The notes: generated by a model from the letters alone, not told the origin. A stretch of DNA of 64,000 bases from Sebastes aleutianus (GCA_916700875.1 CAKAKS010000060.1:9877334-9941333); one strand, 5' to 3'; counted from the first letter of the stretch, positions 1 to 13,084 are shown. A program made the numbers and translations.

Positions 1-91
1 AATGTGTTATAACATATTAAAGAAGATGAACTGTGTTATTAACTTGTGTTGCTGTCAGTTAATGTTTATTTATTAATTTCACTTATTTCAG

Positions 92-153
92 ACACGGTGC
101 CCGAAGACTTCCAGACTCATCGTAAACAATTTCTGATGCACATTCAGGTGTGA
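92..153 (+). CDS. Terminal coding exon of an unidentified upstream gene (partial)
   Basis: A pyrimidine-rich acceptor ends in AG at 90-91. In one phase the following sequence reads a 20-residue C-terminus (T-V-P-E-D-F-Q-T-H-R-K-Q-F-L-M-H-I-Q-V) that stops at TGA 151-153. The other two frames stop earlier, and the composition looks protein-like. An AATAAA at 890-895 could end its 3' UTR, which would make 154-890 untranslated. The rest of the gene would lie left of the window. I do not recognise the product, and one short exon is weak evidence. Confidence 0.35.
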
Positions 154-1066
154 GAGCTGCAGAGGACCTGAACGCACCTTTAAACAAATGACCCTGCGGG
201 GGCTCCGTACTGCAGGTGTGAACGGTGTTGGTGTATTTTTCTGTTCAGTCATGTTTCTCCAGGCAAACTATACAGGCACAATGAGTAGGATTCTCCTAAA
301 AAACAACATATAGACTGATAAAATAATCCCTCTCCATCACTTCTGACCACTGGCAGTGTGTGGTGGTGTCTGTATCTGCAGCCCTCTGTCTAGGTTTTAT
401 TATTCTGCTGCGTTCGGGATGTTCTGGGCGTCAACCTCTATAAAAACGTAGCAACCAGGTGCTGGATCATAAGCACGCATCCAAGAGGAAGCTATGAAAA
501 TGGCCGACAAAGCCATTGTTCCAAAACGTTGGCTTTCACCCACCGGAGGAGGGGTGAATGTTGTGTTTACAAACCGCCACCGACAAATCCTCCTCATTGT
601 GCCTTTAACTCTTCAGTTAGACATCATGTTTAAAAAGACAAACACACTGTAAACACATCTGAAGAGCTCATCTCCAGTCCGACGTTGCATCACGCCATCT
701 GTCCTCTAAATTATGTGTCATTTGTCTTTTAATCACGACGTTTCAGACTCAAATAAGTTGAGTTTAACTGACGGACAAACCTTTAACAATCAAACACCCT
801 GCTGAGAAGTGATAAGCTCCCGTTACAGATGGAATATTCCTTCTACATGTTTCTGAGTGTTTTCAAATGTACATAATTATCTGTGTTGAAATAAACTCCC
901 GTCCGATACTTTTCCTAAAACAATGCTTTTGTTTTCCATGATTTTCACACTAAAATCTCTAGCGGTCACTGTGGCCTTCAGTGACATGTTAACATGCTAA
1001 TGTTCACCTGCTTAGTTTAGCATATTAGCATGCTAACATTTGCTAATTATCAGTAAACACAGAGTC
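154..1066. other. Probable 3' UTR, then non-coding sequence
   Basis: No convincing coding exon is visible. The first 740 bases may be 3' UTR of the exon ending at 153, with AATAAA at 890-895. The short minus-strand reading frame at 400-597 has no splice context or recognisable motif and is treated as chance. Confidence 0.4.
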
Positions 1067-1524
1067 TATGGAGGACTGAACCTGCCAAAATTAAAATAAA
1101 TGAATAAATAATGAAATAAATATGTCATTAAATGTAGCAAAAATAGTATTACAAATAAATGTAGCCATTAATTAATTGATAAAATGTTACATAAATTGAT
1201 AGTTCTAATAAAATAACAAAAAAATAAATGCAAAAATTAAAAACAAAAATAAATGAATAAATAAAAAATAAATGTAAAAATTATTAATAATAAATAAATG
1301 TCATTAAATGTAACAAAAATAGTGTAGCCATTAATTAATTGATAAAATGTGACATAAGTTGTTAATTTGATACTAGAATTAAACAGAAGAGTAAATAATA
1401 ATTTGTCACATTTTATCAATTAATTAATGGCTACATTTATTTTAATATTATTTTTGCTGCATTTAATGACATATTTATTTATTTATTTATTTATTTTGTA
1501 TTTTTGCAGGTTCCGTCCTCCATA
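1067..1524. repeat. AT-rich inverted-repeat element (MITE family A), copy 1
   Basis: It begins TGGAGGACTGAACCTGCCAA and ends with the inverted counterpart GGTTCCGTCCTCCA, with TA on both sides. The interior is AT-rich, with ATAAATAA runs and the diagnostic block GTAGCCATTAATTAATTGAT in both orientations. At least nine more copies or remnants occur in the window. TA flanks and long near-palindromic AT-rich arms suggest a non-autonomous Tc1/mariner-class element; the class is inferred. Confidence 0.8.
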
Positions 1525-1875
1525 AGAGTCCAGCTGATGAATGTCATTAGTTCTGCAGGTATTTAGTCACAAACCAAAGTATTGGACATGTTGACCTGAT
1601 GATGGCGCTAGATGAACAGTCAGAGGATCGTTAAAGTTATTATGATTCATCCTCTGAGGGGAAACATGAATCTATCCATCCCATAATAGTTGAGACGTTT
1701 CTTCTACCTCGTCTTTCTGAGCTCCAGCGGCGTTTCTCTGCTGCCGTCTGGAGGTGGGGGGGTCGTGACCCCTGGGCCGGGGAGGCCGGGACGAGTGCAA
1801 TATTGGAGGGGGGACTTGACAACAGTGCACCGCATCCCGGACCTGCCCGACCCCGGGAGGAAACACGCCACACGC

Positions 1876-1921
<46 letters not shown>

Positions 1922-2820
1922 AGGGGAGTTAAAACACCACAGAGGCTGCGTTCAACTGTTCAACTGTTCAACTGTTCAACTGTTCAACGCGTTCAAAACG
2001 TTCAAAACGTTCAAAACGTTCAACTGTTCAACTGTTCAACGTACAGATATTAATCATTTTAAACACGTTGTCATTGAACAAAATTCAGAGTTTAGCAGAA
2101 CTGTCTGAAATCTCTGTGATATTAATGTTATAGTATAATATAATGTGTGGATTATATTAACCGACTCCATAAATGGCATGACATTTAAACTAAACTGTTG
2201 CATTCAGGTTCTTTCTGATCCAAAGTTTTTTACAGTTTCACTCCAATGAAGAAGTTAAATCAACATGAACTCACCGCTCCACTGCAGCTTGTCTCTGTGT
2301 GGTTGATGAGAGGTTTCTGGTCTGTGGAGGGTCTCAGTCCGTCTGTCCTGGTTTTGGTCCGGACCCCCCCCCCCCCTCTAAACACTAACAAAGGCTCTGA
2401 GCTGCTCAGTGAGGCGTGGAGGGGCCTCGCTTCACTCTTAAAGGGCCAACAACTTAACCTGTTCAACCCTGCTGGACCTTCCATCTGTTCACACCATCAT
2501 ATTCAATCACACAGAACTTTATTTACAACTCTAGTGAAGGTGGAAGCAGCTGAAATAAGCAGAGCGTTCGTCTATATTAATATTTAATGTCTTCAGTTTG
2601 ATGATGATGAGCAGGATGTTTTAATGCAGCTTCATGCTGTCAGTGAGTCAGTGCTGCTTCCTGCTGTCTGTCTGCTGCTACTGCACATCGAGCTGATCTG
2701 AGATCATCATCTAACCGTTCAATGACTAAGTTTCTATAGAATAGCAAGCTTATTAAATGAGCAATAAATATTAATATTTCAAATGAGAAAATAGGTTTCC
2801 TCTTGTTACGTTTTTTAACT
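1525..2820. other. Intergenic: microsatellites and short tandem repeats
   Basis: It holds a CA dinucleotide run at about 1881-1918 and a TTCAACTG/TTCAAAACG tandem stretch at about 1950-2040. The overlapping frames at 1640-1932 are generated by the CA run. No gene is supported. Confidence 0.5.
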
Positions 2821-2821
2821 G

Positions 2822-3450
2822 GGGCTGTGAATTGATTAAAACATTTAATCTTGATTAATCGCAAATTAATTGCGCATTTTTGATCTGTTCAAGATGTACC
2901 AACATGGGAGTGGACAAATATGCTGCTTTATGTAAATGTATGTATATTTATTATTGGAAATCAATTAACAACACAAAACAATGACAAATATTGTCCAGAA
3001 ACCCTCACAGGTACTGCATTTAGATAAAAATATGCTCAAATCATAACATGGCAAACTGCAGCCCAACAGGCAACAACAGCTGTCAGTGTGTCAGTGTGCT
3101 GACTTGACTATGACTTGCCCTAAACTGCATGTGATTATCATAAAGTGGTCCTCTAAAGGGGAGACTTGTGGGTACCCATAGAACCCATTTTCATTCACAT
3201 ATCTTGAGGTCAGAGGTCAAGGGACCACTTTGAAAATGTGACATAACAGTTTTTCCTCGCCAAAATGTAGTGTAAGTTTGGAGCGTTATTTAGCCTCCTT
3301 CACGACAAGCTAGTATGACATGGTTGGTACCAATGGATTCATCAGGTTTACTAGTTTCATATGTTGCTAGTATCTTCACTCTAGCTTTAAAACTGAGTCG
3401 CTACAACCTAAAAATCGCAAGTAGCGTTAATGCATTAAAGAAATTAGTGG
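2822..3450 (-). repeat. Interspersed repeat family B, long copy
   Basis: It starts at GGCTGTGAATTGATTAAAAC and includes the blocks TTGACCTCTGACCTC (reverse strand) and GGGTACCCATAGAACC. The same sequence recurs in the other orientation at about 39131-39624, and in part at 12180-12470, 25320-25450, 41130-41325 and 43730-43965. Its ends (an AATCGAT/GATTAATCG-type inverted motif) suggest an old DNA transposon. No reading frame is retained. Confidence 0.7.
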
Positions 3451-3873
3451 CTTTAAAACAGTCCTAGTATGTACTCAAAGTATTACAAGTAAAAGTACTT
3501 CTTGTGCAGTGTTACATTATTATCTATTATACTTAATCTCTATTACTGCTGATTTTTATAATTATAAACAAAAGTCACAGAAGCTGTCAGATAAACATAG
3601 AGCAGTAAAAAGAACTGTATTTCTCTCTGAGGTGTAGTAGAGGAGGAGTAGAACGTAGCAGAACATGTAAATACTCAAGTACAGTAGCTCAACGTAGTAC
3701 TTAAGTAAATGTGTTTGTAACTGATCTTTAAATCATTATTAACATTTATATAAACATTTGTTACAACTTTCAGAAAAACTCAATGAAATTCAAAGTGAAC
3801 TTTGTGTCTTCGTTAAACTGAAGGTTTTAAATAAAGTTTCAACTTCCTGGAGGTCTGAAATAAAAATAAACTG

Positions 3874-3936
<63 letters not shown>

Positions 3937-4773
3937 AGTTGTCGTGCAGCAGGTGCTGGTTGTTGGTGATTTATTTAGAAACGACTGAAGCTCCCAGTCA
4001 GCTGTGAACGCACCGCGAGGCAAAGACCAGGACCCAGAGTGGGACACCACAGACCCCAGAGTCTTGGACAGACCTGGACGGAGACCTGGAGAGTCCTGCA
4101 GGTTTCAGAGTCCCCCTTTTGGACGGTTCCCCTGAGGACAGACTGAGGACATGGACGGACTCTGATACTGAATCAGTTGAAGGTGAGACACAAATCTGTC
4201 TTTACATGTTTCACTTCAGTCACAGTTACACTGATAATAATAATAACTTATAATAATAATAATTATAATGTATAATAATAATGATGTATATGAATAATGT
4301 ATTCATACCTTATTGTTGTTAACAGGATGAAACTGTTTCGATGTTTTCTTGAATGAAAAGTTGTTTTAAGTCTGTTTACAGACAGAGGCTCTAATGAGAG
4401 ACACGACCCAGGTGCATTGTGGGAAATGTAGGACATCTCTGCTGCTCAGATTCTCATACATCAAACTCCTTTAATTTATCTTTAAATATGTATAAAATAT
4501 ATGGTTATAATATCTGTACCACGGGATCGTCCTGGTTATATCAGGCCTCTCAGAGTATTTGTACAGTGTGATACTAGTACTTTTACTGTAACAGTATTTG
4601 TACAGTGTGGTATTATTACTTTTACTGTAACAGAGTATTTATACAGTGTGGTATTATTACTTTTACTGTAACAGAGTATTTATACAGTGTGGTATTAGTA
4701 CTTTTACTGTAACAGAGTATTTATACAGTGTGATATTAGTACTTTTAATGTAACAGAGTATTTGTTGTTCATG

Positions 4774-4812
<39 letters not shown>

Positions 4813-5272
4813 GTAGTAGTAGTAGTAGTAGTAGTAGTAGTACATCAGTACAGAAGCTTGTTTTGCTGCAGACGTCAGAAAACTGACATGAAAATAATAA
4901 ATATATAAACATACAAATGACAACATATATAACTGAAGTGGTCAGGATGAGGTCAGTTTTATTTGGTATATTTAATATTCAGTAAACAAAGACAGTAAAG
5001 AATGAATCCATCTGTCACTGAGTCTCAATACAACAACAGAGGAGGTATCACTAAAATACGTGAGATTTTACACAGTAAACAGCTGCAGCAGTAGAACCAG
5101 TTGGTCACGGACAAACCATCAAACAACAAACTGCTGAATATTAAGAATCATTTTTTAAGTTTCCATCAGTTTGATTACACACAAAGTACAACCACAACAT
5201 CAGAAAACATAGAATACCAGAATAAACATTAATACATATATTAAATATAAATATAATAAGTGTGTCTATATA

Positions 5273-5311
<39 letters not shown>

Positions 5312-7111
5312 GTGTGTGTGGCTGTAACTGTGGGGGGCAACTGGGGTTTAAATTTAGACTTCACACATGCACACACACACACACACACACACATACACAC
5401 ACACGGAGCCCCTCCCACCTGTTAAAGATCAGCTGACTGCAGAAACATGCCATCATTCGTTCATTTTAAAGGAACAGTGCAATATTTTCTCTTCAGATGT
5501 TCAGATTGAGAGATTGATGTCTGGTTAACTTAGTTTAGCATAAAGGGCCCCGCCCCCGGCCTGCTGCTGTTTGTTTTGCAGGAAAAAAAAAAAAGACAAA
5601 CAGACGAGAGTCCAAGTTACAACACAGAGAGATGAGTGAGACACACCAGACCCTGTGTGATTTTTGACTGATTCTGGAGTTTGTGGCAGAAACGAGTCGA
5701 GTTTCATTCATGAGTTTGTTAGTGAGGATCAGCTGTGGCTCTGCAGGTAGGCCTCACATCATCATCACCATCATCATCATCACCATCATCATCATCACTC
5801 AGTAGTTTGATTTATTTCAAGAAAACATTAAAAGTATTGATCAGCTGACTGAAGCCCAAACTGATCAACTACAGACCACCAAACATGTTACTGAATCGAT
5901 GAATCAACTGTCTGTGAACGTTTCCCTCAGATTACTGAACAGAAACACAGTTCATACATAGATTATATATTGTTACAGATTATATATCGTTATAGATTAT
6001 ATATAGTTGTAGGTTTGTGATCTCTGTCTGTTGAACTACTGACCTCAGATCAGATGTTGGACAGTGAATACAGCAGTGCTGAACTGTGCTGCAGCTTCAT
6101 CAGCTGTGTGATGATGTCAGTAAATGTGGATCAATAAGAAACATGATGAAGAATAAAGACTGATGAGTTTTAGAGAGAAAGATGATCACAGATGAACTCA
6201 TTACTAACAAACTATCACATGATGATCAACTCTTACTGGGAAACACACAGAGAGATAACTGGAAACTGACCTCAGACCAGAGAAACAGCACTGAGTACCA
6301 CAACCTTTACTGCAGTAAAAGTACTAATACCATACTGTATAAATACTCTGTTATAGTAAAAATACTAATACCACACTGTACAAATACTCTGTTATAGTAA
6401 AACTACTAATACCACATTGTATAAATACTCTGTTACAGTAAAAGTACTAATACCTGTTAAAAATAAATAAATAAATGACTCGATAAATAGATAAATATGT
6501 CATTAAAAGTTGCAAAAATAATATTAAAAATAAATGTAGCCATTAATTAATTGATAAAATGTGACATAAATTGATATTTCTAATAACATAAATTAAAAAT
6601 AAGTGCAAAAATAAAATTAAACATTTTATTAAATGAATAATTACATTTAAAAATTGATAAAATTAATACATCAATAAATAAAAGGGGAAATTAAACAGAA
6701 GAGTAAATAAATTAGAGAATTAAGACAAAGATAAATAAAGAAGCAAATTAAAAAGCGATGTCACAATTTATCAATTAATTAATGGCTAAATTTAGATTTA
6801 ATATTTTTTTTGTTACATTTAATGACATATTTATTTATTTATCGAGTCATTTATTCATTTATTTTTTGATTTTGGCAGGTTCTGTCCTCCGTACCTTCCA
6901 CCCATCCATCCATCCATCCATCCATCCATGGTGGCAACACAGAGCTTAGCTATACCACCATGCATGTTAGCAGTGATTGGATGCCAACATTTAGCTAATG
7001 CTAATAAGTGCAGCCCCACAGAGCTGTTAGCTGTTGGACTCAGTCTGTTTTTTTTATAACAAACAGGAAACCCTCAACAGGAAGTTGGGTACGTTCAATG
7101 TTGATTAGCCT
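3451..7111. other. Upstream region of hjv: repeats and possible 5' UTR exon
   Basis: Contents include a TG run (about 3878-3935), ATT/AGT triplet runs (about 4768-4842), tandem units with GTATTATTACTTTTACTGTAA (4560-4760), TG and CA runs (5275-5404), an ATC run (5757-5800) and a family A MITE with a damaged left end (about 6450-6892). The stretch 4000-4181 is free of repeats and ends GTTGAAG|GTGAGAC, a good donor, so it could be an untranslated first exon of hjv. That assignment is unproven. Confidence 0.4.
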
Positions 7112-7201
7112 GTGACATCATCATCACCCCCTCTCTCTGTGTCCATCTCTCAGAGTCCAGGTGATCTCTGGGACTCCGCCCGTCCTGGGTTCAGTCTGCT
7201 G

Positions 7202-10200
7202 ATGGAGCCTCGGGCCACGGCGTTACCATGGAAACACTGCATCCAGCTGACTCTGCTGCTGGTCCAGCTGAGTTCACCTGAAGGTACGAAGAGTCAGTTG
7301 ACCTGAGAACCACTTTACATGTTAGCATCAAGCTAAATTCTGTCTGTTAGCCTTCAAAATAAAAGATTTTACAACAAACACAGGAATCAAAGTGTGAACA
7401 AATCACACAAATATAAACTGGGGAAAAAAAGTTTGTAAACTTGTGTTTGGTGGATTATTTCTCTGTTGTTACAATGCTAATTGTCATTGTATTTTACATC
7501 GTTGGAAAGCCTGTTTATTTACCTTCGCAATAATGTCCAACTTGTAAGGATCATGCATTTGTGGGATGAGCAGCACAGCTGATTATGTGGGTAGCGCCCA
7601 AGAAAAATGTGCCAAAATGCTCTGCCAATGGTAAACAGTGTATTCTCATAAGGCTACCAGGAAGCCTGCAATGACTGCCCTTCACCGTCAGGCCTGTTTG
7701 CTCTGGTGTCGACAACACAGACAGTGGAACCTGAACATGTGGGGGAATGTCATGTTCAGTGATGAGTACAGATTCTGTCTGCCAAAGATGGATGGCAGGG
7801 TCAAAGTATTGAGACGACGTGGAGAACGCTATGCTGATTGTTGCACAGATGGAGTAACAGCTTTTGGTGCGGGCAGTGTCATGGTGTGGGGCGGCATCTC
7901 CCTCACTGGCAAAACAAGGCTTGTCATCATTGAAGACCATCTCAATGCAGGGAGATATCGGGATGAGATTCTGCAGCCAGTGGCGATCCCATATCTCCAC
8001 AATCTGGCACCTAACTTCATCCTCCAAGATGACAACGCTCACCCCCACAGGGCCAGGGTTATCACAGACTACCTCCACAATGTGGGAGTAGAGAGAATGG
8101 AACGGCCTGCCAAGAGTCCAGACCTCAACCCAATTCAACATGTGGGACCAGCTTGGGCGTGCTGTACGCGTTAGAGTAACCAACACAACCACGCTGGCTG
8201 ACCTGCAACGAATCCTGGTTGAGGAATGGAACGCCATCCCACAGCAACGTGTGACCAGGTTGGTGACCAGCATGAGGAGGAGGTGCCATGCTGTTGTGGC
8301 TGCGTATGGATCTTCCACCTCTACTGAGGCTCCTGATCGTGTATTAAATGAATAAAGTGTAAAATAGCCAATATGTCTTGTTTGTTCCTTGTTACTGATA
8401 GAGAGTTCAATCATCCAATCCACCAAACAACTCAAAACAAGAGTCAATACCAACAGGAGAATACACTGTTTACCATTGACGGAGCATTTTGGCAAATTTT
8501 TCTTGGGCGCTACCCACATAATCAGCTGTGCTGCTCATCCCACAAATGCATGATCCTTACAAGTTGGACATCATTGTGAAGGTAAATAAACAGGCTTTCC
8601 AGCTATGTAAAATACAGTGACCATTAGCATTGTAACAACAGAGAAATAATCCACCAAACACAAGTTTCCAAACATTTTTTTCCTAGTGTACTTTAAAAAA
8701 ACAATAATAACATTTTAATATATAGAGTATGTTCTGATGTTTAAATCTTCCCTCTCCAGTCGGAGCTTCCTGTCGGATCCTGAGGTGTAACTCTGACTTT
8801 GTGGCTGCGACGTTGGACCTCGGTGGTGGAGGTGGAGGAGCAGCTGGAGCAGCTGGAGGAGCAGCAGGAGGAGCAGCAGGAGGAGCAGCAGCTCTCAGCA
8901 GGGAGGCAGTGAACGCCGGTTACTGCAGCGCCCTGCGCTCCTATGACATTTGCACCAAGCGGATGGCGCGTGCGTGTCGCGGTGACCTGGCCTACCACTC
9001 TGCGGTTCAGGGCATCGAGGACCTGCTCATCCAGCACCGCTGCCCCCGGGCGGGGCCCACCGCCCAGCCACGGCCCCTGCCTCAGGGCACGCTGTCGGGG
9101 GACGCCTGCCTCTACGAGAGGAGCCTGTTCACCAGAGAGGGCCGGACGCCGGAGTACCTGCACTGCGGCGTGTTCGGAGACCCGCATGTTCGGACTTTTA
9201 ACGACGACTTCCAGACGTGTGCTGTGCAGGGGGCGTGGCCTCTCATAGACAACGAGTACCTGTACGTACAGGCCACCAGCGCACCTACAAGAGGGGAGAC
9301 GCACGCCACCGCGCTCACCAAGGTGAGTCACACAGATCAGAGAGTACCAGCAGCACACCGATGCCATATCGCCCTGTCGGGGTTTATTTCACAACAATGA
9401 CCCGCTAGCTGTACATTATCCCGCTTATTACACGACTACTTACTGAAGAAATCAATAACTTGACACAAAAACGGTCCTCCAGAGTCTGACATCAGACTGC
9501 GCCCATAGCAACGGTCTGTTATACATAGCAACTGTCTGTTATACGTAGCAACGGTCTGTTATACATAACAACGGTCAGCTATACAAAGCAACGGTCTGTT
9601 ATACAAAGCAACGGTCTGTTATATGTAGCAACGGTCTGGCAACGGTCTGTTACAAAGAAATAACAGCAGAACGCTGTGATTGACCAATCAGAATCAAGTA
9701 TTCAACAAAGCCGTGTAATAAATTAGGAGAATCCCTTTTGAAATGAATCAGTATAACTAAAGCTTGTTGTTTCTCCTCAGATCACCATCATCTTTAAGAA
9801 CTGGCGTCAGTGTATCGATCAGCAGCTGTACCAGGCCGAGCTCGATAACGTCCCCGCTGCGTTCGCCGACGGCTCGGTGGCAAGCGGTGAGCGGCGAGGT
9901 CATCACAGCCTGACGGTACGGACTCAGAGTCCTGGCCGACATGCCGAGATACGAGCGGCTCACATTGGCACGCTGCTGGTGGTCCGTCAGAGCGGACACT
10001 CGCTCGGCCTGTCGGTCCGCTCGCCACGCAGCATCGTGGAGGCCTTCGGGCCCGAGCAGGACCTGCAGTTGTGTGTGTGGGGCTGCCCCGCCTCCCAGAG
10101 ACTCAACACACTCCGCCCGCCGCCGGACTCCTCCTCCGCCGCCAGCGCAAAGGCTCACTGCGCTGCGCTGCTTCCTGCCAGAGACGTCTACTACCAGGCC

Positions 10201-10416
10201 TGCGTGTTCGACCTGATCACCAGCGGAGACCTGAACTCCAGCGTGGCGGCTGTCAGCGCGCTGCAGGACGCCAGAAGCATGATCTCTGACACGCAGCGAG
10301 TTCACCTGCTGCCGGTCGCCTCCGCCGAGCAACACCGAGCACCGCTGAACCCGACGCTGCTGCTGCTGCTGCTGCTCGGCATGCTGGGAACTCTGACCAC
10401 AGAGCTGTCTGTTTGA
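7202..10416 (+). CDS. hjv: Hemojuvelin (repulsive guidance molecule C), iron-regulatory BMP co-receptor
   Basis: Coding exons are 7202-7283, 8760-9322 and 9781-10416, phases 1 and 0, giving 426 aa. Residues 1-27 form a hydrophobic signal peptide. The RGM domain begins C-R-I-L-R-C near residue 32 and is followed by a Gly/Ala-rich run (49-72), then R-G-D at 101-103. The autocleavage motif G-D-P-H sits at 167-170 in a von Willebrand D-like segment. The block P-E-Q-D-L-Q-L-C with G-C-P-x-S-Q-R-L points to RGMc rather than RGMa/b. The last 21 residues are hydrophobic, as for a GPI anchor. In vertebrates hemojuvelin is a GPI-linked BMP co-receptor that drives hepcidin expression. A polybasic convertase site like the human RNRR is not visible. 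In-frame ATG 7112 is possible, but 7202 directly precedes the signal sequence. Intron 1 holds a Tc1-like element; intron 2 holds a smaller repeat. Confidence 0.95.
7418..8687 (+). mobile_element. Defective Tc1-like transposon in hjv intron 1 (family C, copy 1)
   Basis: Inverted repeats of about 220 bases flank it: GGTGGATTATTTCTCTGTTG on the left, its complement on the right. Between them lies the middle and C-terminal part of a Tc1-type transposase (about 7640-8355, + strand) with V-M-F-S-D-E and L-Q-D-D-N-A-H-P-H, two of the catalytic acidic positions. The third, normally N-P-I-E-H, reads N-P-I-Q-H and is followed at once by a frameshift. The N-terminal DNA-binding half is missing, and the left repeat joins directly to the catalytic domain. 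The copy is dead on at least three counts. A second copy with the same internal deletion lies at 52886-54142. Confidence 0.9.
9362..9725. repeat. Repeat in hjv intron 2 with an expanded 18-base unit
   Basis: The sequence matches 13160-13405, sharing TTTCACAACAATGACCCGCT and CACAAAAACGGTC. Here the unit AGCAACGGTCTGTTATAC is repeated about six times with variation (9508-9650), against about two in the other copy. It looks like a non-autonomous element inserted in the intron, followed by local expansion. No coding potential is seen. Confidence 0.7.
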
Positions 10417-10524
10417 CATGTGATGAACTGGAAGATGACATCACTCTACACAGACACACACCTGTGGTCGTGTGACTGCAGCACATCCAACATGGCGTCC
10501 TGAGCTGGTCATAGGCTGTATTCA

Positions 10525-10790
10525 AAACCGCCTACTACATACTACTGAGGAACGCAGTATACAGTACGCAGTATACAGTACAAACTACATACTACTGAGG
10601 AACGCAGTATACAGTATGCAGTATACAGTACAAACTACATACTACTGAGGAACGCAGTATACAGTATGCAGTATACAGTACAAACTACATACTACTGAGG
10701 AACGCAGTATACAGTATGCAGTATACAGTACAAACTACATACTATTAACGAATGCAGTATACGGTATACAGTACATACAGTTCATAATAC
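10525..10790. repeat. Tandem repeat, about 60-base unit
   Basis: Four to five near-identical units carry ACTACTGAGGAACGCAGTAT followed by ACAGTATGCAGTATACAGTA. The array starts about 110 bases after the hjv stop codon, so it may be transcribed in the 3' UTR. Confidence 0.85.
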
Positions 10791-10942
10791 ATACAGTAGG
10801 CGAGGTAGACTGGTCCGATGCATACTGGAGATTTGTTTCCAAATCAGTACGACATCCAGGTATTTTTGGCGTACTTTTACTTTTTGCTTTTGTTCGCATA
10901 CTGCATACTACATGCTACATGCTGCATTTTGGCCAAATTAAT

Positions 10943-11400
10943 ACGTACTACTAGTATAGTATGAGGTTATACTACTAGTATATTATGAGGTTATACTACT
11001 AGTATAGTATGAGATTGTACTACTAGTATAGTATGAGGTTATACTACTAGTGTAGTATGAGGTTATACTACTAGTATAGTATGAGGTTATACTACTAGTG
11101 TAGTATGAGGTTATACTACTAGTGTAGTATGAGATTATACTACTAGTATAGTATGAGGTTATACTACTAGTATAGTATGAGGTTATACTACTAGTATAGT
11201 ATGAGATTATACTACTAGTATAGTATGAGGTTGTACTACTAGTATAGTATGAGGTTATACTACTAGTATAGTATGAGATTATACTACTAGTATAGTATGA
11301 GGTTGTACTACTAGTATAGTATGAGGTTATACTACTAGTATAGTATGAAGTTATACTACTAGTATAGTATGAGATTATACTACTAGTATAGTATGAGATT
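10943..11400. repeat. Minisatellite, 24-base near-palindromic unit
   Basis: About nineteen head-to-tail units of TACTACTAGTATAGTATGAG plus GTTA/ATTA, with GAGGTT/GAGATT variants. Each unit holds the self-complementary core ACTAGT. The long minus-strand frame of Y-Y-T-S-S-I repeats is a by-product of a unit length divisible by three, not a gene. It sits 0.5-1 kb downstream of hjv. Confidence 0.9.
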
Positions 11401-12724
11401 TCGGATACAGCCTTTAATCCCCCCCCCCCGATCATGCTCCTGGACCTGATCTTGGAACTGATCCTGGATCAGAGCTGCTGAAGCTCCAGTTCAACCTCAG
11501 CAGATTTAAGTACTTTATAATGAAAGACATAAAATAATGAAAAAATGTAAACTGATATTAAAACAGTAAAACGTCTGAATGTTTAAGAGTTTCAACCGAA
11601 TCGGTTTCTGTTTGTAATTTTCCAGATTTAAAACATTCTACCAGCTGAAACCCGAGTTCACTGATGACGTTGACATGTTGTTACTGATCTGAAGCTTAGA
11701 GGGAATCATAGAAAGATTTAGAGGGACATCCAGATCCTGTTCCTGGGTAAGGGTGTAGCAGCAGGTTATTTAGTGGTACCCGTCAGTCATGTGACACATC
11801 AGCTGCAGGTAAACTGATCAAACATTAATGTTCAGCGGAAGTAGTTAAAGTGAAAGCTGTTTCAAAAGAATTTTATTAAATCGACCAGCAGTCATTAGTC
11901 ACCTCCATCCATGGAAATAAAGTGAGTCGGGAGCAGGTGAGGCGGGTGAGGAGAGGGCGGAGCCACACACCTAACTACAATGATGAGTCAAACAACTTCT
12001 TTTATCCAGAGGGGAAGTGTTGCTGAGCAGCAGCTACAGGACAAAGAACAAATATAAATAAGGTGCAAATCCAAAATATATCATAGATTCATTCATTCAA
12101 AGCTTTAATTAAAGCTGGAATAGGCAGATTGGAGCAAATATGATTAACCCTCTGAGACCCGCGAGATCACTGACTTTACCGTCTTTCAGAGGCTCTACTA
12201 GGTTCTAAAGCTAGAGTGAAGATACTGGTATTATATGAAACCACTAAACCTGATGAATCCATCGGTACCAACCATGTCATACTAGCTTGTAGTGAAGGAG
12301 GTTAAATAACGCTACAAACTTACACTAAATTTTGGCGAGAAAAAACTGTCATGGCCATTTTCAAAGGGGTCCCTTGACCTCTGACCTCAAGATATATGAA
12401 TGAAAATGGGTTCTAAGGGTACCCACAAGTCTCTCCTTTACAGACATGCCCACTTTATGATAATCCAGGAGAACATTTTTCTACAACCCGCGGATATGCT
12501 GCGTTTCTGTATCCAGAGATAGTATCAGACAGGATGTGGCACCAGATTATTATCAGTTTTCATCAGAAAATTAAACTTTAAGAACTCAAATAGACTGAAA
12601 TGTCTCAATCAAACAATGCGTCATGTTTTATGTTTTTCTATGTAAAATATAAACCAGTAAAACAACCAGAAGTGTGTCAATAGTGTAACGCAGCATAAAG
12701 TCAAATAGTGTCAGGTCCACTACG
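11401..12724. other. Intergenic, with a family B repeat fragment
   Basis: A family B repeat fragment lies at about 12180-12470 (TTGACCTCTGACCTC, GGGTACCCACAAGTC). The rest shows no exon-like sequence, and no clear polyadenylation signal for hjv could be assigned. Confidence 0.45.
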
Positions 12725-13084
12725 GAATCACTTTATAATAACCAGCATTTATAAATGCTAAATTGATAGTTAATTAGTTAATAGTTATTTTACTGTTAAC
12801 AAACAATGAAATAGATCATTAATAATGTTTACTAATTATTAGTAATGCTACGATTTATGTTATTTTATCAATAGTTTGTGTAAATAATTAGTTTATAAAT
12901 TCTATATTATATCATAGCTGATAAGAGATGATAATAATTACATTAATAAACTCTTTATTAACAGTTTATTGTTAACATTTCATACACTATATTAAATTTG
13001 TGTTATTGATTACCAAATGATTTGTAAAACATCCATAAACATTACATAGATAGATGGAGCAGAAACCAATTATGTAAGGGATAA

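Noticed and set aside
1640..1932. Several Cys/Val-rich frames near the CA run
   Set aside because: They are read from the dinucleotide repeat and its GC-rich flank in several frames at once.
7551..8519. 322-codon minus-strand frame
   Set aside because: Antisense shadow of the Tc1-like transposase remnant; the plus strand carries the recognisable catalytic motifs.
10983..11435. 150-codon Tyr/Ser repeat protein on the minus strand
   Set aside because: Explained by a 24-base minisatellite.
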